In this document: positions 35,550-44,863 of the stretch, in pieces
Position numbering within the stretch: position 1 is the first letter of the stretch
Layout of the letters: every line of letters starts with the position of its first letter
Assembly (NCBI RefSeq): GCF_029581275.1
Contig: NZ_CP120742.1
Coordinates: 3,022,001 to 3,086,000 of the forward strand
Direction: 5' to 3'
Source: Micromonospora sp. WMMD1155
GTDB taxonomy: Bacteria > Actinomycetota > Actinomycetes > Mycobacteriales > Micromonosporaceae
DNA: 64,000 bases
The notes under the pieces: model-generated
What the model saw: the letters and a program-made list of their open reading frames with translations, nothing else
Database searches by the model: none
What the model was told of the DNA's origin: nothing
Program-made: the position numbers and the translations under genes

Positions 35550-36740
35550 TCAGTAGGACTTCTCCTGGCCCAGCACGTGCTGGGCCACGAAGTTGAGGAT
35601 CATCTCCCGACTGACCGGGGCGATTCGACCGGCCCGTACCGCGCCGAGCAGTGTCGCCACCCCGTACTCGGTGGTCATGCCGGCCCCGCCGAGCACCTGG
35701 ACTGCGGTGTCCACGGCGAGCGCGGCGGCCTCCCCGGCCGCGTACTTGGCCATGTTGCCGGACACCCCGGCCTCCAGGTCGCGGCCCGCGTCGTAGAGGG
35801 TGGCCGCCTTCTGGATCATGAGGCGGGCCAGCTCCACCTGCACCGCGGCATGGGCGAGCGGGTGTGACACGCCCTGGTGGGAGCCGATGCTCCGGCCACC
35901 CCAGACCTTCCGGGTGGCGGTGTACTCGCCGGCCCGTTCGATGGCGTACCGGCCGGTGCCGGCACCCATCGCCGCCACCGTGATCCGCTCCGGGTTGAGC
36001 CCGGCGAAGAGCGCCGGCAGCCCGGCGTCCAGCGACTCACCGAGCAGCGCGTCGGCAGGCACCCGCACGTCGTCCAGGTAGAGCAGGAACTGGTTCTCCG
36101 GGGACACGATCTCCATGTCCAGCTTGGACCTGGTCAACCCGGCCACGTCGGTGGGCACCAGGAAGAGCGCCGGCTTCAGTCTCTGCTGAGACGTGTCCCC
36201 TGAGCCGGCTGGGCCGTCACCGACGGCGACGCGGGCCACCACCAGCACGTGACCGGCCTCGTCGACACCGGAGATGTAGCACTTGCGGCCGTTGAGCAGC
36301 CAACCGTCACCGTCGCGGCGGGCGACAGTGCCGAGCCGGTGGAAGTTGGAACCGGCCTCCGGCTCGGTGATCGCGAACACGATTTTCTGAGAGCCGTCCG
36401 CGAGACCGGGCAGGTGCCGTTTGCGCTGCTCCTCGGTGCCGTGCCGGGTCAGCACCGTCGCCGCGATGGCGGGGGAGACCACCAGCAGCAGCAGCGGGCA
36501 GCCGGCCGCCGCCAGCTCCTCGCAGACGATCGCCAGCTCGGTGATGCCGCCGCCCCCACCGCCGTACTCGGTGGGGATGTTGACCCCCAGGTAGCCGAGC
36601 CGGCCGGCCTCGGCCCAGAGTTCGGTGGTGTGCTCGCCGGCCTTCGCCTTCTCGACGAAGTAACCGTGGCCGTAGCGGCGGCCCAACGCCCGCACGGCGT
36701 CGCGTAGCTGGTCCTGCTCGGGGGTGAGGTCGAAGGTCAT
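35550..36740 (-). CDS. Acyl-CoA dehydrogenase (second of operon)
   Basis: A 396-residue FAD-dependent acyl-CoA dehydrogenase. The N-terminal helical domain is MTFDLTPEQDQLRDAVRALG. The flavin-binding middle domain has VFAITEPEAGSNFHRLGT and WLLNGRKCYISGVDEAGH. The C-terminal helices include ERITVAAMGAGTGRYAIERAGEYTATRKVWGGRSIGSHQGVSHPLA and VQVLGGAGMTTEYGVATLL. The usual catalytic Glu would lie in the last helix (SREMILNFVAQHVLG), where I cannot place it firmly. ATG overlaps the stop of the biotin carboxylase gene (ATGA). It is the last gene of the TetR operon, acting on a branched or carboxylated acyl-CoA by context. Confidence 0.88.
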   Translation of the reverse strand: MTFDLTPEQDQLRDAVRALGRRYGHGYFVEKAKAGEHTTELWAEAGRLGYLGVNIPTEYGGGGGGITELAIVCEELAAAGCPLLLLVVSPAIAATVLTRHGTEEQRKRHLPGLADGSQKIVFAITEPEAGSNFHRLGTVARRDGDGWLLNGRKCYISGVDEAGHVLVVARVAVGDGPAGSGDTSQQRLKPALFLVPTDVAGLTRSKLDMEIVSPENQFLLYLDDVRVPADALLGESLDAGLPALFAGLNPERITVAAMGAGTGRYAIERAGEYTATRKVWGGRSIGSHQGVSHPLAHAAVQVELARLMIQKAATLYDAGRDLEAGVSGNMAKYAAGEAAALAVDTAVQVLGGAGMTTEYGVATLLGAVRAGRIAPVSREMILNFVAQHVLGQEKSY

Positions 36741-38725
36741 CGGGGGTCCTCCTCGGTGGTGACCACAGCCAGCACGGCGCCCGTCCGGACCTGACCGCCG
36801 ACGGGCACCGGAAGCTCGGCGACGACACCGTCGGTCGGGGCGAGCACGGGATGTTCCAGCTTCATCGCTTCCAGCGTGAGCAGTGGTTCGCCGGCCGCGA
36901 CCCGCTGGCCGACCTGGACGTGCACCCGGGTCACCGCGCCGGGCAGCGGCGCGAGCAGCGACCCGGCCGCCACCTCCGCGGTGGGCGGTGGGAGGCGCGG
37001 CAGCTCGGTCAGGCTCGCCGCCCCGTCCGGGCCGTCCACGAAGACCGTCGACCCCACGAGGTGTACGCGGTACGGGCGCCGAACCCCGTCGACGTCGAGC
37101 ACCACCCGATCCGCTGTCGCCTCGACGAGTGCCACAGTGGCGTCGGCGGCCGACGGGTCGGTGGACCATTCGGCGAGGCCGCCCGTCCGGTCCAGCCGGT
37201 AGCGGACCTCGATCTCGCCGTCCGGCCCGCCGAACCGGATGACCTGCGGGACTGCCGGCACGTTGCGCCACCCTGACGGCAGCCCGCCGAGCACCCCGGA
37301 CGCGGCGCGACGGCCGGCGGCCGAGGCGAGCGCCGCCGCGAGGGCGGTGACCGGGAGCTGGTCGGCGGGGAGCAGCGGCGCGAAGACCTCCGGGTGCCGG
37401 TCGAGGAAGCCGGTGTCGATCTCGCCGGCCGCGAACTCGGGGCTGCGCAGCACCCGGACCAGCAGATCGCGGTTGGTGGCCACCCCGTGCAGCTCGGCCC
37501 GGGCCAGCGCGCCCGCCAACGCCCGGGCAGCCTCCGACCGGGTCGGTGCCACGGCGATCACCTTGGCGAGCAGCGAGTCGTAGTGCACGCCCACCACCGA
37601 GCCGGCCGCCACACCGGAGTCGAGCCGCAGGCCCGCCCGTTGGAACCAGCCGAACTCGCGAAGCACCCCGGGCACGTCGAAGCGGTGCAGGGTGCCGGTG
37701 GCCGGTCGCCAACCCTGCGCCGGCTCCTCGGCGCACAGCCGCACCTCGATCGCGTAGCCGCGGTTGGCGGGGTAGTGGTGGTGTGCGGGCAGCGGCTCGC
37801 CCTCGGCCACCAGCAACTGCATCCGGACCAGGTCCAGCCCGCCCGGGGTGACCAGTTCGGTGACCGGGTGCTCCACCTGGAGCCGGGTGTTCATCTCGAG
37901 GAAGAAGAACTCGCCGCTCGGTGCCAGCAGGAACTCGATGGTGCCGGCCCCCACGTAGCCGACCGCCAGTCCGGCCGCCATGGCCGTCTCGTACAGCCGG
38001 TCATGCAGCCCCGGTGGGAGGTCCCCCGGTGCCTCCTCGATGATCTTCTGGTGTCGGCGTTGGATCGAACACTCCCGGGCGCCGAGCACGTTCACCGTTC
38101 CGTGCGTGTCGCCGAAGATCTGCACCTCGACGTGTCGGCCGCGTTCGACGTACCGCTCGATGAAGACCGTGCCGTCGCCGAACGCCGCAGCCGCCTCGCG
38201 GCGCGCGGACGCGACGGCCTCGGCCAGCTCCTCGGCGTCCCGGACGATCCGCATGCCCCGCCCACCGCCACCGGCGGACGCCTTCACCAACACCGGGAAG
38301 TCGGTGACCTCGTCGACGTCGGTCCAGCTCGGCAGCATCGGCACGCCCGCGTCGGCCAGCAGCGACTTCGCGGCCAGCTTGTCGCCCATCGCGGCGATCA
38401 CCTTGGCCGGTGGACCGACCCAGGTCAGCCCGGCATCGGTCACCGCCGCCGCGAACTCGGCGTTCTCGGCGAGGAACCCGTAACCGGGGTGGACCGCGTC
38501 CGCGCCGGCGCGCCGGGCCGCGTCCAGGATCAGGTCGACCCGCAGGTACGTCTCGGCCGGAGTGTGCCCGGGCAGCCGGACCGCCAGATCGGCCTCGGCG
38601 ACGAACGGTGCCGACGCGTCCGCGTCCGAGTGCACGGCGACCGTCTCCACACCCAGCGCCCGACAGGTGGCGAAGACCCGACGCGCGATCTCCCCCCGGT
38701 TGGCGACGAGCAAGCGTTCGATCAT
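36737..38725 (-). CDS. Biotin carboxylase / BCCP fusion, acyl-CoA carboxylase alpha subunit
   Basis: A 662-residue alpha subunit. Biotin carboxylase covers about 1-445: MIERLLVANRGEIARRV, HPGYGFLAENAEF, ATP-grasp loop KASAGGGGRGMRIV, ECSIQRRHQKIIEEAP, FFFLEMNTRLQVEHPVTEL. A linker domain follows, then the biotinyl domain at the C-terminus with LEAMKLEHP, biotinylated at Lys622. Such alpha subunits are shared by propionyl-, methylcrotonyl- and geranyl-CoA carboxylases. The position beside an AtuA-family gene and two acyl-CoA dehydrogenases favours a methylcrotonyl/geranyl-type role over fatty acid synthesis. It starts 11 bp after the beta-subunit gene. Confidence 0.93.
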   Translation of the reverse strand: MIERLLVANRGEIARRVFATCRALGVETVAVHSDADASAPFVAEADLAVRLPGHTPAETYLRVDLILDAARRAGADAVHPGYGFLAENAEFAAAVTDAGLTWVGPPAKVIAAMGDKLAAKSLLADAGVPMLPSWTDVDEVTDFPVLVKASAGGGGRGMRIVRDAEELAEAVASARREAAAAFGDGTVFIERYVERGRHVEVQIFGDTHGTVNVLGARECSIQRRHQKIIEEAPGDLPPGLHDRLYETAMAAGLAVGYVGAGTIEFLLAPSGEFFFLEMNTRLQVEHPVTELVTPGGLDLVRMQLLVAEGEPLPAHHHYPANRGYAIEVRLCAEEPAQGWRPATGTLHRFDVPGVLREFGWFQRAGLRLDSGVAAGSVVGVHYDSLLAKVIAVAPTRSEAARALAGALARAELHGVATNRDLLVRVLRSPEFAAGEIDTGFLDRHPEVFAPLLPADQLPVTALAAALASAAGRRAASGVLGGLPSGWRNVPAVPQVIRFGGPDGEIEVRYRLDRTGGLAEWSTDPSAADATVALVEATADRVVLDVDGVRRPYRVHLVGSTVFVDGPDGAASLTELPRLPPPTAEVAAGSLLAPLPGAVTRVHVQVGQRVAAGEPLLTLEAMKLEHPVLAPTDGVVAELPVPVGGQVRTGAVLAVVTTEEDPR

Positions 38726-38736
38726 CGATTGACCCC

Positions 38737-40338
38737 TCACATCCGGAAGATGCCGTAGCCGTCGGCACCCTTGACGGGTCCGCTGTGGATCGCCGAGAGG
38801 CAGAGCCCGAGGACGGTCCGGGTGTCCCTGGGGTCGATCACCCCGTCGTCGTAGAGCCGGCCGGACAGGAACAACGCGCCGGACTGCGACTCGATCTGCT
38901 GCTCGACCATCATCCGCATCGCCGCGTCGGACTCCTCGTCGTAGTCGCGCCCCCGGGCGGCGGCCGCCTGCCGGGCCACGATGGAGAGCACCCCGGCGAG
39001 CTGCGCCGGGCCCATCACCGCCGACTTCGCGTTCGGCCAGGTGAACAGGAACCTCGGCTCGTACGCGCGGCCACACATGCCGTAGTTGCCGGCCCCGTAC
39101 GAGGCGCCCAGGTTGACCGTCAGGTGGGGCACCGTCGAGTTGGACACCGCATTGATCATCAGCGCGCCGTGTTTGATGATGCCGCGCTGCTCGTACTCGG
39201 TGCCGACCATGTAGCCGGTGGTGTTCTGCAGGAAGATCAACGGAGTGTCGGAGGCGTTCGCGAGCTGGATGAACTGGGCCGCCTTCTGCGCCTCCTCGCT
39301 GAACAGCACCCCTCGGGCGTTGGCCAGCACGCCCACCGGGTAGCCGTGCAGCTCGCCCCAGCCGGTGACCAACGCGCCCCCGTACGCCGGTTTGAACTCG
39401 TCGAACTCACTGCCGTCGAGGATCCGGGCCAGCACCTCACGCGGGTCGAACGGCACCTTCAGATCGGCGCTGGTGATGCCGAGCAGCTCCTCCGGGTCGT
39501 ACTTCGGCGGCTGCGGCACCGCCGTACGCGGCGACGGACCCTGCTTGCGCCAGTTCAGTCGGCGTACGCACTGCCGGGCCAGCCGGATGCCGTCCCGCTC
39601 GTCCTCGGCGAGATGGTCGGCCAGCCCGGACGTGCCGGCGTGCATCTCCGCGCCACCCAACGACTCGTCGTCGGTGACCTCGCCGGTCGCCATCCTCACC
39701 AGCGGCGGTCCGGCCAGGTAGACCTGCGACCGGTCCCGAATCATGATCACGTGATCGGACATCCCCGGCACGTACGCGCCACCGGCCGTGGCGTTGCCGA
39801 AGACCACGCTGACCGTGGGAATACCCGCCGCCGAGAGCCGGGTCAGGTCACGGAACACCCGGCCACCGGGGATGAAGATCTCCGCCTGGGTGGGCAGGTC
39901 CGCCCCGGCCGACTCGACCAGGTTGACCATCGGTAGCCGGTTGGCCAGCGCGATCTCACCGGCCCGCCGGGTCTTCGCGAGCGACCACGGGTTGACCGCG
40001 CCGCCGCGTACCGTCGGGTCGTTCGCGACGATCAGGCACTCGACCCCCTCGACCACCCCGATCCCGGTGACCACGCTGGCCCCGACCGGGAAGTCCGTGC
40101 CGAACGCGGCGACCGGCGACAACTCCAGGAACGGGCTGTCCGCGTCCACCAACAACTCGATGCGTTCCCGGGGCAGCAACTTGCCGCGTGCGTGGTGCCG
40201 GGACACGTACTTCTCGCCGCCGCCCGCCCGAGCCTGGTCCAGCGCGGCATCCAGTTCGGCCAACCGCTCCGACAGGGCAGCCCGGTTCGCCGCGTACCCG
40301 GGCGCCGTCGGGTCGATCGCGCTGTCCAGGATGCTCAT
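38737..40338 (-). CDS. Acyl-CoA carboxylase carboxyltransferase beta subunit
   Basis: A 533-residue carboxyltransferase with N- and C-terminal crotonase-fold halves. SRHHARGKLLPRERIELLVD is the conserved N-terminal helix, NDPTVRGGAVNPWSLAKTRR and GGAYVPGMSDHVIM form the acyl-CoA side, and PLIFLQNTTGYMVGTEYEQRG and LGASYGAGNYGMCGRAYEPRFLF form the biotin site. The QNTTGYMVG and GAGNYGMCGRAY motifs match methylcrotonyl-CoA and geranyl-CoA carboxylase beta subunits rather than PccB/AccD. Its stop overlaps no neighbour downstream (11 bp), but its ATG overlaps the stop of the upstream dehydrogenase gene's partner order in the operon. It moves CO2 from biotin to the acyl-CoA. Confidence 0.93.
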   Translation of the reverse strand: MSILDSAIDPTAPGYAANRAALSERLAELDAALDQARAGGGEKYVSRHHARGKLLPRERIELLVDADSPFLELSPVAAFGTDFPVGASVVTGIGVVEGVECLIVANDPTVRGGAVNPWSLAKTRRAGEIALANRLPMVNLVESAGADLPTQAEIFIPGGRVFRDLTRLSAAGIPTVSVVFGNATAGGAYVPGMSDHVIMIRDRSQVYLAGPPLVRMATGEVTDDESLGGAEMHAGTSGLADHLAEDERDGIRLARQCVRRLNWRKQGPSPRTAVPQPPKYDPEELLGITSADLKVPFDPREVLARILDGSEFDEFKPAYGGALVTGWGELHGYPVGVLANARGVLFSEEAQKAAQFIQLANASDTPLIFLQNTTGYMVGTEYEQRGIIKHGALMINAVSNSTVPHLTVNLGASYGAGNYGMCGRAYEPRFLFTWPNAKSAVMGPAQLAGVLSIVARQAAAARGRDYDEESDAAMRMMVEQQIESQSGALFLSGRLYDDGVIDPRDTRTVLGLCLSAIHSGPVKGADGYGIFRM

Positions 40339-41531
40339 AGGCCCATGCCCTTCGCGATGATCTCGTTCATGATCTCGGTGGTGCCGCCGCCGATGCCGAG
40401 GATCCGCGAGTCGCGGTAGTGCCGCTCCACCTCCGCGTCGCGCAGGTAACCGAAGCCGCCGTGCAGTTGCAACGCCTGGTCGACGACGTAGTCGCAGGCC
40501 GCCACCGCCACGTTCTTCGCCATCGCCACCTCGGTCACCACCGGCTCGCCGACGGCGACCCGGTTGGCCACCTCGTGCACGTACGACCGGGCGGCCTCGG
40601 CCCGCGTGTGCATCTCGGCCAACCGGTGTCGGATCAACTGCCGGCTGGCCAGTGGACGCCCGAAGGTCTCCCGGTCCCGGCACCAGCGCACCGCCAGCTC
40701 GACGCAGCGCTGCGCGGTCGCGTACGCCTGGGTGGCCAGCGACAACCGCTCCGCGGCGAAGTGCTGCATGATCGCCAGGAAGCCGGTGTTCTCCGCCCCG
40801 ATCCGGTTCGTCACCGGCACCCGGACGTCGACGAACGACAGCTCGGCCGTGTCCGAGCAGTGCCAGCCCAACTTCTCCAACCGGCGTCCCACGGTGAACC
40901 CGGGCAGCCCCTTGTCGATGACCAGCAGGGTCAGCTCGCCGCTGCCGGGAAAGTCGGTGCAGACCGCGGTGGTCACGAAGTCGGCCCGGTGCCCGCTGGT
41001 GATGTACGTCTTCGACCCGTTCACCACGTAGTGGTCGCCGTCCCGGCGGGCCGTGGTGCGGATGCCGGCCACGTCGGAACCGCCGTCCGGTTCGGTGATC
41101 GCCAGCGCGCCGATCATCGTGCCGGCCAGGGTCGGCCGGACGTACCGCTCGATCAGGCCGTCGTCACCCGGGGACGTGGTGCCGCCGAGCCGGCCGCCCA
41201 GCGACCCTCCGGTGTGAGCGCCGGCCGCCGCGACCATGTGCGGCAACGCGATGCCGTGCGTGAACAGGGCCGCCACCAGCCCGGACGAGCCACCCGAGCG
41301 GATCAGCTCCTCGGTCACGATGATCGAGTCGAGCAGGTCACCGCCACTGCCGCCGACCGACTCGGGGAAGCCGATGCCGAGCAGTCCGAGCTTCGCGGCG
41401 GTGGCGTGCAGCGCCCGGGGCACCTCACCGGCCCGCTCCCAGTCGTCCAGGTGCGGCACCACCTCGCGGGTCACGAAGGCCCGGGTCAGCTCCCGCAGCT
41501 GCCGCCGCTCCGGCGTGTCCACGATGCTCAT
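40335..41531 (-). CDS. Acyl-CoA dehydrogenase (first of operon)
   Basis: A 398-residue acyl-CoA dehydrogenase. Domain marks are [45 protein letters not shown], the flavin motif ALAITEPDGGSDVAGIRTTARR and NGSKTYITSGHRADFV. The C-terminal bundle has WCRDRETFGRPLASRQLIRHRLAEM and ALQLHGGFGYLRDAEVERHYRDSRILGIGGGTTEIMNEIIAKGMGL, the classic C-terminus. It is the more canonical of the two dehydrogenases in the operon. Its stop overlaps the ATG of the carboxyltransferase gene, and its ATG overlaps the AtuA-family stop, both as ATGA. Citronellyl-CoA or isovaleryl-CoA is a candidate substrate. Confidence 0.93.
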   Translation of the reverse strand: MSIVDTPERRQLRELTRAFVTREVVPHLDDWERAGEVPRALHATAAKLGLLGIGFPESVGGSGGDLLDSIIVTEELIRSGGSSGLVAALFTHGIALPHMVAAAGAHTGGSLGGRLGGTTSPGDDGLIERYVRPTLAGTMIGALAITEPDGGSDVAGIRTTARRDGDHYVVNGSKTYITSGHRADFVTTAVCTDFPGSGELTLLVIDKGLPGFTVGRRLEKLGWHCSDTAELSFVDVRVPVTNRIGAENTGFLAIMQHFAAERLSLATQAYATAQRCVELAVRWCRDRETFGRPLASRQLIRHRLAEMHTRAEAARSYVHEVANRVAVGEPVVTEVAMAKNVAVAACDYVVDQALQLHGGFGYLRDAEVERHYRDSRILGIGGGTTEIMNEIIAKGMGL

Positions 41532-43231
41532 CGGGCCACCCCGGTGGTCGCGGTCGCTGCGGTCGGCCCGGTCGGCACGTCGGCCGGTAGGTCGACGATC
41601 CGGGCGCGCAGCAGCTCCCCCAGCGCCTTGGCCTGCGGATCGAACCGGGTGGACGCGGCCACTCCCGCACCGAGCAGGCCCTCGATCACGAAGTTGACCG
41701 CGCGCAGGTTCGGCAACTCGTAGCGCCGCACCGACAGCGGCGCGGTCTCCGGCAGCAGCTCGGCCAGGCGCGCCACGGTCAACCAGCCGCGCAGCCACGC
41801 GTACGCGGCGTCGTTGCGCGCCCAGACGCCCAGGTTGGCATCCCCGCCCTTGTCCCCGGAGCGCGCGCCCACCAGCTCGCCGAGGACCCCCCGCCGGGTC
41901 GGGCCGTCGGCCGTCACGTCCCCGCCCGCTGTCGTCTCGTCCTCCGTCGTGGGAGCGGTACGGCTCGGCGGGGCGATCGACATGCGCTCGCCGCCGGGCA
42001 GCACCGCGACGTGAGCCACCGCCTCCTGTGGCACCTCGTCGGCGGTGAAGACGCCGTACGGTGTCGCGTCGCCGGGCAGTGTGGTCAGCGTGCAGCCCGG
42101 GTACGAGGCCAGGGCCAGCTCCACCGCGGCGGCCGAGAAGGCCCGCCCGGCTCGCGCCTTGTCGCCGTGGCGCAGGTGTACGTGCAGCAGAGCGCTGGCC
42201 GACTCGGTGTCGGCGGCGTCCGGATGGTCGGTCCGGGCCAGCGTGAACTCCAAACCGTCCGCGCCGACCGCCTCCTCGACCTGCCCGCGTACCAGCGCCG
42301 CCTTCGCCTCGACGTCGAGGCCGCAGAGGACGAACGTCATCGAGTTGCGGAAGCCGCCGAGGTTGTTCACGCCCACCTTCAGGGTGGGCGGCGGCGGGGT
42401 GCCCCGGACGCCGGAGACCCGGACCCGATCCGGCCCGTCCGGGCTCAGCGCCACCGTGTCCAGTCGGGTGACCACGTCCGGCCCCAGGTACGCGGGCCCG
42501 CCGATCTCGTAGAGCAGTTGCGCGGTGACCGTCTCCACGGTGACCGCGCCACCGGTGCCGGCATGCTTGGTGAGCACCGTCGAGCCGTCGGCGTGCACCT
42601 CGGCGACCGGGAACCCGGGCCGGTGCCCGCCGTCGGGCAGTTCGGTGAAGAAGCTGAAGTTCCCTCCGGTTACCTGCGCGCCGCATTCGAGGAGGTGCCC
42701 CGCGACTGTCGCCCCGGCCAACCGGTCGAGATCGTCGCGGCTCCACCCGTACCGGGCGATGGCCGGGCCGACCACCAGCGACGCGTCGGTGACCCGGCCG
42801 GTGACCACCACGTCCGCGCCGCCGTCGAGGCAGGCGGCGATGCCGAACGCGCCGAGGTAGGCGTTGGCGCTCAACGCGTCCGGTCGTTGGATCGTGTCGC
42901 CCTCGACGTACCCCACCTTCGCGGGCAGGCCCAGCCGGGTGGCGAGGGCGTCGACGGCGGCGGCCAGGCCGGCCGGGTTCAACCCGCCGGCATTGGTCAC
43001 GATCCGCACCCCACGGTCCAGGGCGGTGCCGAGGCAGGTCTCCAGTTGGCGCAGGAACGTCTTCGCGTAGCCCAGATCGGGGTCGCGCAGCCGGTCCCGG
43101 GCGAGAATCAGCATGGTCAACTCGGCCAGGTAGTCACCGGTCAGCACGTCCAGTTCGCCGCCGTCGAGCATCTCCTGCCAGGCGGTGAACCGATCGCCGT
43201 AGAAGCCCGAGGCGTTGCCGATGCGGATCAC
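41528..43231 (-). CDS. AtuA-family (acyclic terpene utilisation) protein
   Basis: A 567-residue protein with the DUF1446/AtuA fold: [66 protein letters not shown] and [15 protein letters not shown] are hallmark stretches. The C-terminal AtuA-like ferredoxin-fold domain ([19 protein letters not shown]) is fused here; in Pseudomonas it may be separate. AtuA is required for citronellol/geraniol catabolism but its reaction is not established. GTG 43231 overlaps the stop of the preceding gene (GTGA). Its presence is the main clue to the operon's role. Confidence 0.88.
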   Translation of the reverse strand: MIRIGNASGFYGDRFTAWQEMLDGGELDVLTGDYLAELTMLILARDRLRDPDLGYAKTFLRQLETCLGTALDRGVRIVTNAGGLNPAGLAAAVDALATRLGLPAKVGYVEGDTIQRPDALSANAYLGAFGIAACLDGGADVVVTGRVTDASLVVGPAIARYGWSRDDLDRLAGATVAGHLLECGAQVTGGNFSFFTELPDGGHRPGFPVAEVHADGSTVLTKHAGTGGAVTVETVTAQLLYEIGGPAYLGPDVVTRLDTVALSPDGPDRVRVSGVRGTPPPPTLKVGVNNLGGFRNSMTFVLCGLDVEAKAALVRGQVEEAVGADGLEFTLARTDHPDAADTESASALLHVHLRHGDKARAGRAFSAAAVELALASYPGCTLTTLPGDATPYGVFTADEVPQEAVAHVAVLPGGERMSIAPPSRTAPTTEDETTAGGDVTADGPTRRGVLGELVGARSGDKGGDANLGVWARNDAAYAWLRGWLTVARLAELLPETAPLSVRRYELPNLRAVNFVIEGLLGAGVAASTRFDPQAKALGELLRARIVDLPADVPTGPTAATATTGVAR

Positions 43232-44025
43232 GCTCGTACCCCGTCTCCGCCGGCCGGCTCACGGCCGACGCCCGGCGGCCCGGCGAACGCTTGTGCCACG
43301 TCGAGCCACTCGTCGGCGACCGGGCCGGTGGCGACCAGGGCGAGGTCCGCGCGGTGTCGGCGCTGGGTCACCAGCAGGCAGAAATCCCGAGCCGGGCCGG
43401 CCAACCGGTCGGCGGCGTCCGCCGGGCCCCAACTCCACGTGTCGCCGCCGGGCCCGACCAACTCGACCCGGACCGGCGTCGTCGGTGCCGTCCGGCCGTG
43501 GGCGGCGAAGCCGTGCCCGAGGGTACGCACACCGAGGTGCGCGACGTGCCGGAGCCGGTCGCTGTCGGGGCGGACGACGCCGAGTGCGTCCGCCACGTCC
43601 GCACCGTGTGCCCAGGTCTCCATGATCCGCGCGGTGGCCATCGAGGTGGCCGACATCCGGGTGCCGTACCAGGGCAGCTTCTCACCGGCCGGGACGGCGA
43701 CCAGTGCGTCGGCCAGCGCCGCCCGACCCTTGCGCCAGCGGTCGAGCAGTTCCACCGGCGGGGCGAGGAATTCCTCGGCGCCCGCGTCGACGAGGCGCGT
43801 CGCGTCCGGAGCGGTCGTCACCGTCGCGTAGAACGCCTCGGCATCGGTGGCGGCCAGCAGCGCCACGTTGTCGGTCCAGGCCAGGTGGGCGATCTGGTGG
43901 GCGACGCTCCAGCCGGGCGCGGGGGTGGGCCGGGCCCAGTCGGCGACCGGCAGCGGAGCCACCAGGGCGTCCAGTTGGGCGGACTCGGCGGCCAGATCCG
44001 CGAGCAGGTCGGTGAGGTCGACCAT
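43228..44025 (-). CDS. TIGR03084-type DinB/mycothiol-fold metal-binding protein
   Basis: A 265-residue protein. The N-terminal four-helix region [46 protein letters not shown] matches the mycothiol maleylpyruvate isomerase/DinB metal-binding fold, with His in the AHQIAHL helix and later HGADVADAL supplying further ligands. The family TIGR03084 is actinobacterial and often sits beside AtuA-like and acyl-CoA genes. A mycothiol- or metal-dependent step is plausible but unproven. ATG 44025 lies 37 bp from the TetR stop. Its stop overlaps the next start. Confidence 0.82.
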   Translation of the reverse strand: MVDLTDLLADLAAESAQLDALVAPLPVADWARPTPAPGWSVAHQIAHLAWTDNVALLAATDAEAFYATVTTAPDATRLVDAGAEEFLAPPVELLDRWRKGRAALADALVAVPAGEKLPWYGTRMSATSMATARIMETWAHGADVADALGVVRPDSDRLRHVAHLGVRTLGHGFAAHGRTAPTTPVRVELVGPGGDTWSWGPADAADRLAGPARDFCLLVTQRRHRADLALVATGPVADEWLDVAQAFAGPPGVGREPAGGDGVRA

Positions 44026-44062
44026 GGTGCCTCCGGTCGGTGGTGGCCGGTGCGGCCGGCGG

Positions 44063-44668
44063 TCAGGGCGTGAGCAGGGTGGCGAGCTGGCGCTTCCAGG
44101 TCGCCAACAGGGCGGTACGACGGGCGGAGTCGTCGTTGAGCAGGTTCGCCACTCCGAGCCCGCGCAGCAGGTCGAGGGTGGCCTGCACGGCCTCGCGGAC
44201 GCCGGGTCGACGTTCGTCGACGCCGAGCAGGGCGACGGTGAGTCGGTGCATCTCCCGGCCGACCGTCGCCTCCAGCGGCACCAGGGCGTCCCGGAGTTCC
44301 CGGTCGGTGCGGGCGGCGACCCAGAGTTCGAGAGCGGCCACGAACAGCGGCCCGGTGAACGCCGCGCCGAGCAGGTCGATCACCCGGTCGAGGCGCTGTG
44401 GACCGGCCGGCATCGCCTCGGCCTCGGTGCGCAACTCGGCGGCCCGCCGCTCGGCGAGATGCGCGACGGCGGCCGTCACCAGCGCGGCCTTCGTCGGGTA
44501 GTGGTGTAGCTGGGCACCCCGCGAGACACCGGCCCGGGCGGCGACGACAGTCGTCGTGGTGCCGGACCAACCGTGCTCGATCAGGCAGTCGACTGTCGCC
44601 TCCAGCAACCGGGCCTGGGTGGCGCGGCTGCGTTCCTGCTGAGGGACTCGCGTCGATGTGGGAGACAC
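44063..44668 (-). CDS. TetR-family transcriptional repressor
   Basis: A 201-residue TetR regulator starting at GTG 44668. The helix-turn-helix is [49 protein letters not shown] in form; the H-H-Y-P-T-K ending is diagnostic. The C-terminal ligand domain is helical ([22 protein letters not shown]). It is the first gene of the seven-gene operon running to 35550. A dyad just upstream (44694-44715) overlaps a TTGACT -35-like box, fitting autorepression relieved by an acyl-CoA or similar inducer. The inducer is inferred from the operon. Confidence 0.9.
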   Translation of the reverse strand: MSPTSTRVPQQERSRATQARLLEATVDCLIEHGWSGTTTTVVAARAGVSRGAQLHHYPTKAALVTAAVAHLAERRAAELRTEAEAMPAGPQRLDRVIDLLGAAFTGPLFVAALELWVAARTDRELRDALVPLEATVGREMHRLTVALLGVDERRPGVREAVQATLDLLRGLGVANLLNDDSARRTALLATWKRQLATLLTP

Positions 44669-44693
44669 GCGAACAGCCTGCTGGCAAAGAAAC

Positions 44694-44715
44694 AAACAGT
44701 CAAGACTGACTTTTT
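44694..44715 (-). promoter_or_regulatory. Candidate TetR operator and promoter
   Basis: AAACAGTCA (44694-44702) and TGACTTTTT (44707-44715) form a dyad with 8 of 9 pairs around AGAC. On the minus strand TTGACT (44698-44703) lies inside it as a -35-like box, 30 bp upstream of the TetR start. Repressor binding there would block initiation of the whole operon. Confidence 0.55.
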
Positions 44716-44744
44716 CTAGCCCTAGCTGTCGATGGGTCAAACTC

Positions 44745-44843
44745 GCGGTCGGTCGGCGGTCGGCGGTCGGCGGTCGGCGGTCGGCGGTGGGCGGTCGGCG
44801 GTCGGCGGTGGGCGGTCAGGGTGGGTGAGTGAGTGAGTGAGTG
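44745..44843. repeat. GGTCGGC heptamer array followed by GTGA tetramers
   Basis: About ten GGTCGGC/GGTGGGC heptamers (44745-44818) are followed by about four to five GTGA units (44824-44842). Such microsatellites are prone to slippage. The tract lies upstream of the TetR promoter region. No coding is seen. Confidence 0.8.
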
Positions 44844-44863
44844 GGCGACGGTGTGTCGGCTCG

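Noticed and set aside
36737..40338. Acetyl/propionyl-CoA carboxylase for fatty-acid or polyketide precursor supply
   Set aside because: The beta-subunit motifs and the AtuA/dehydrogenase context fit methylcrotonyl/geranyl-type carboxylases better, and no epsilon subunit gene is present; kept only as a less likely alternative.
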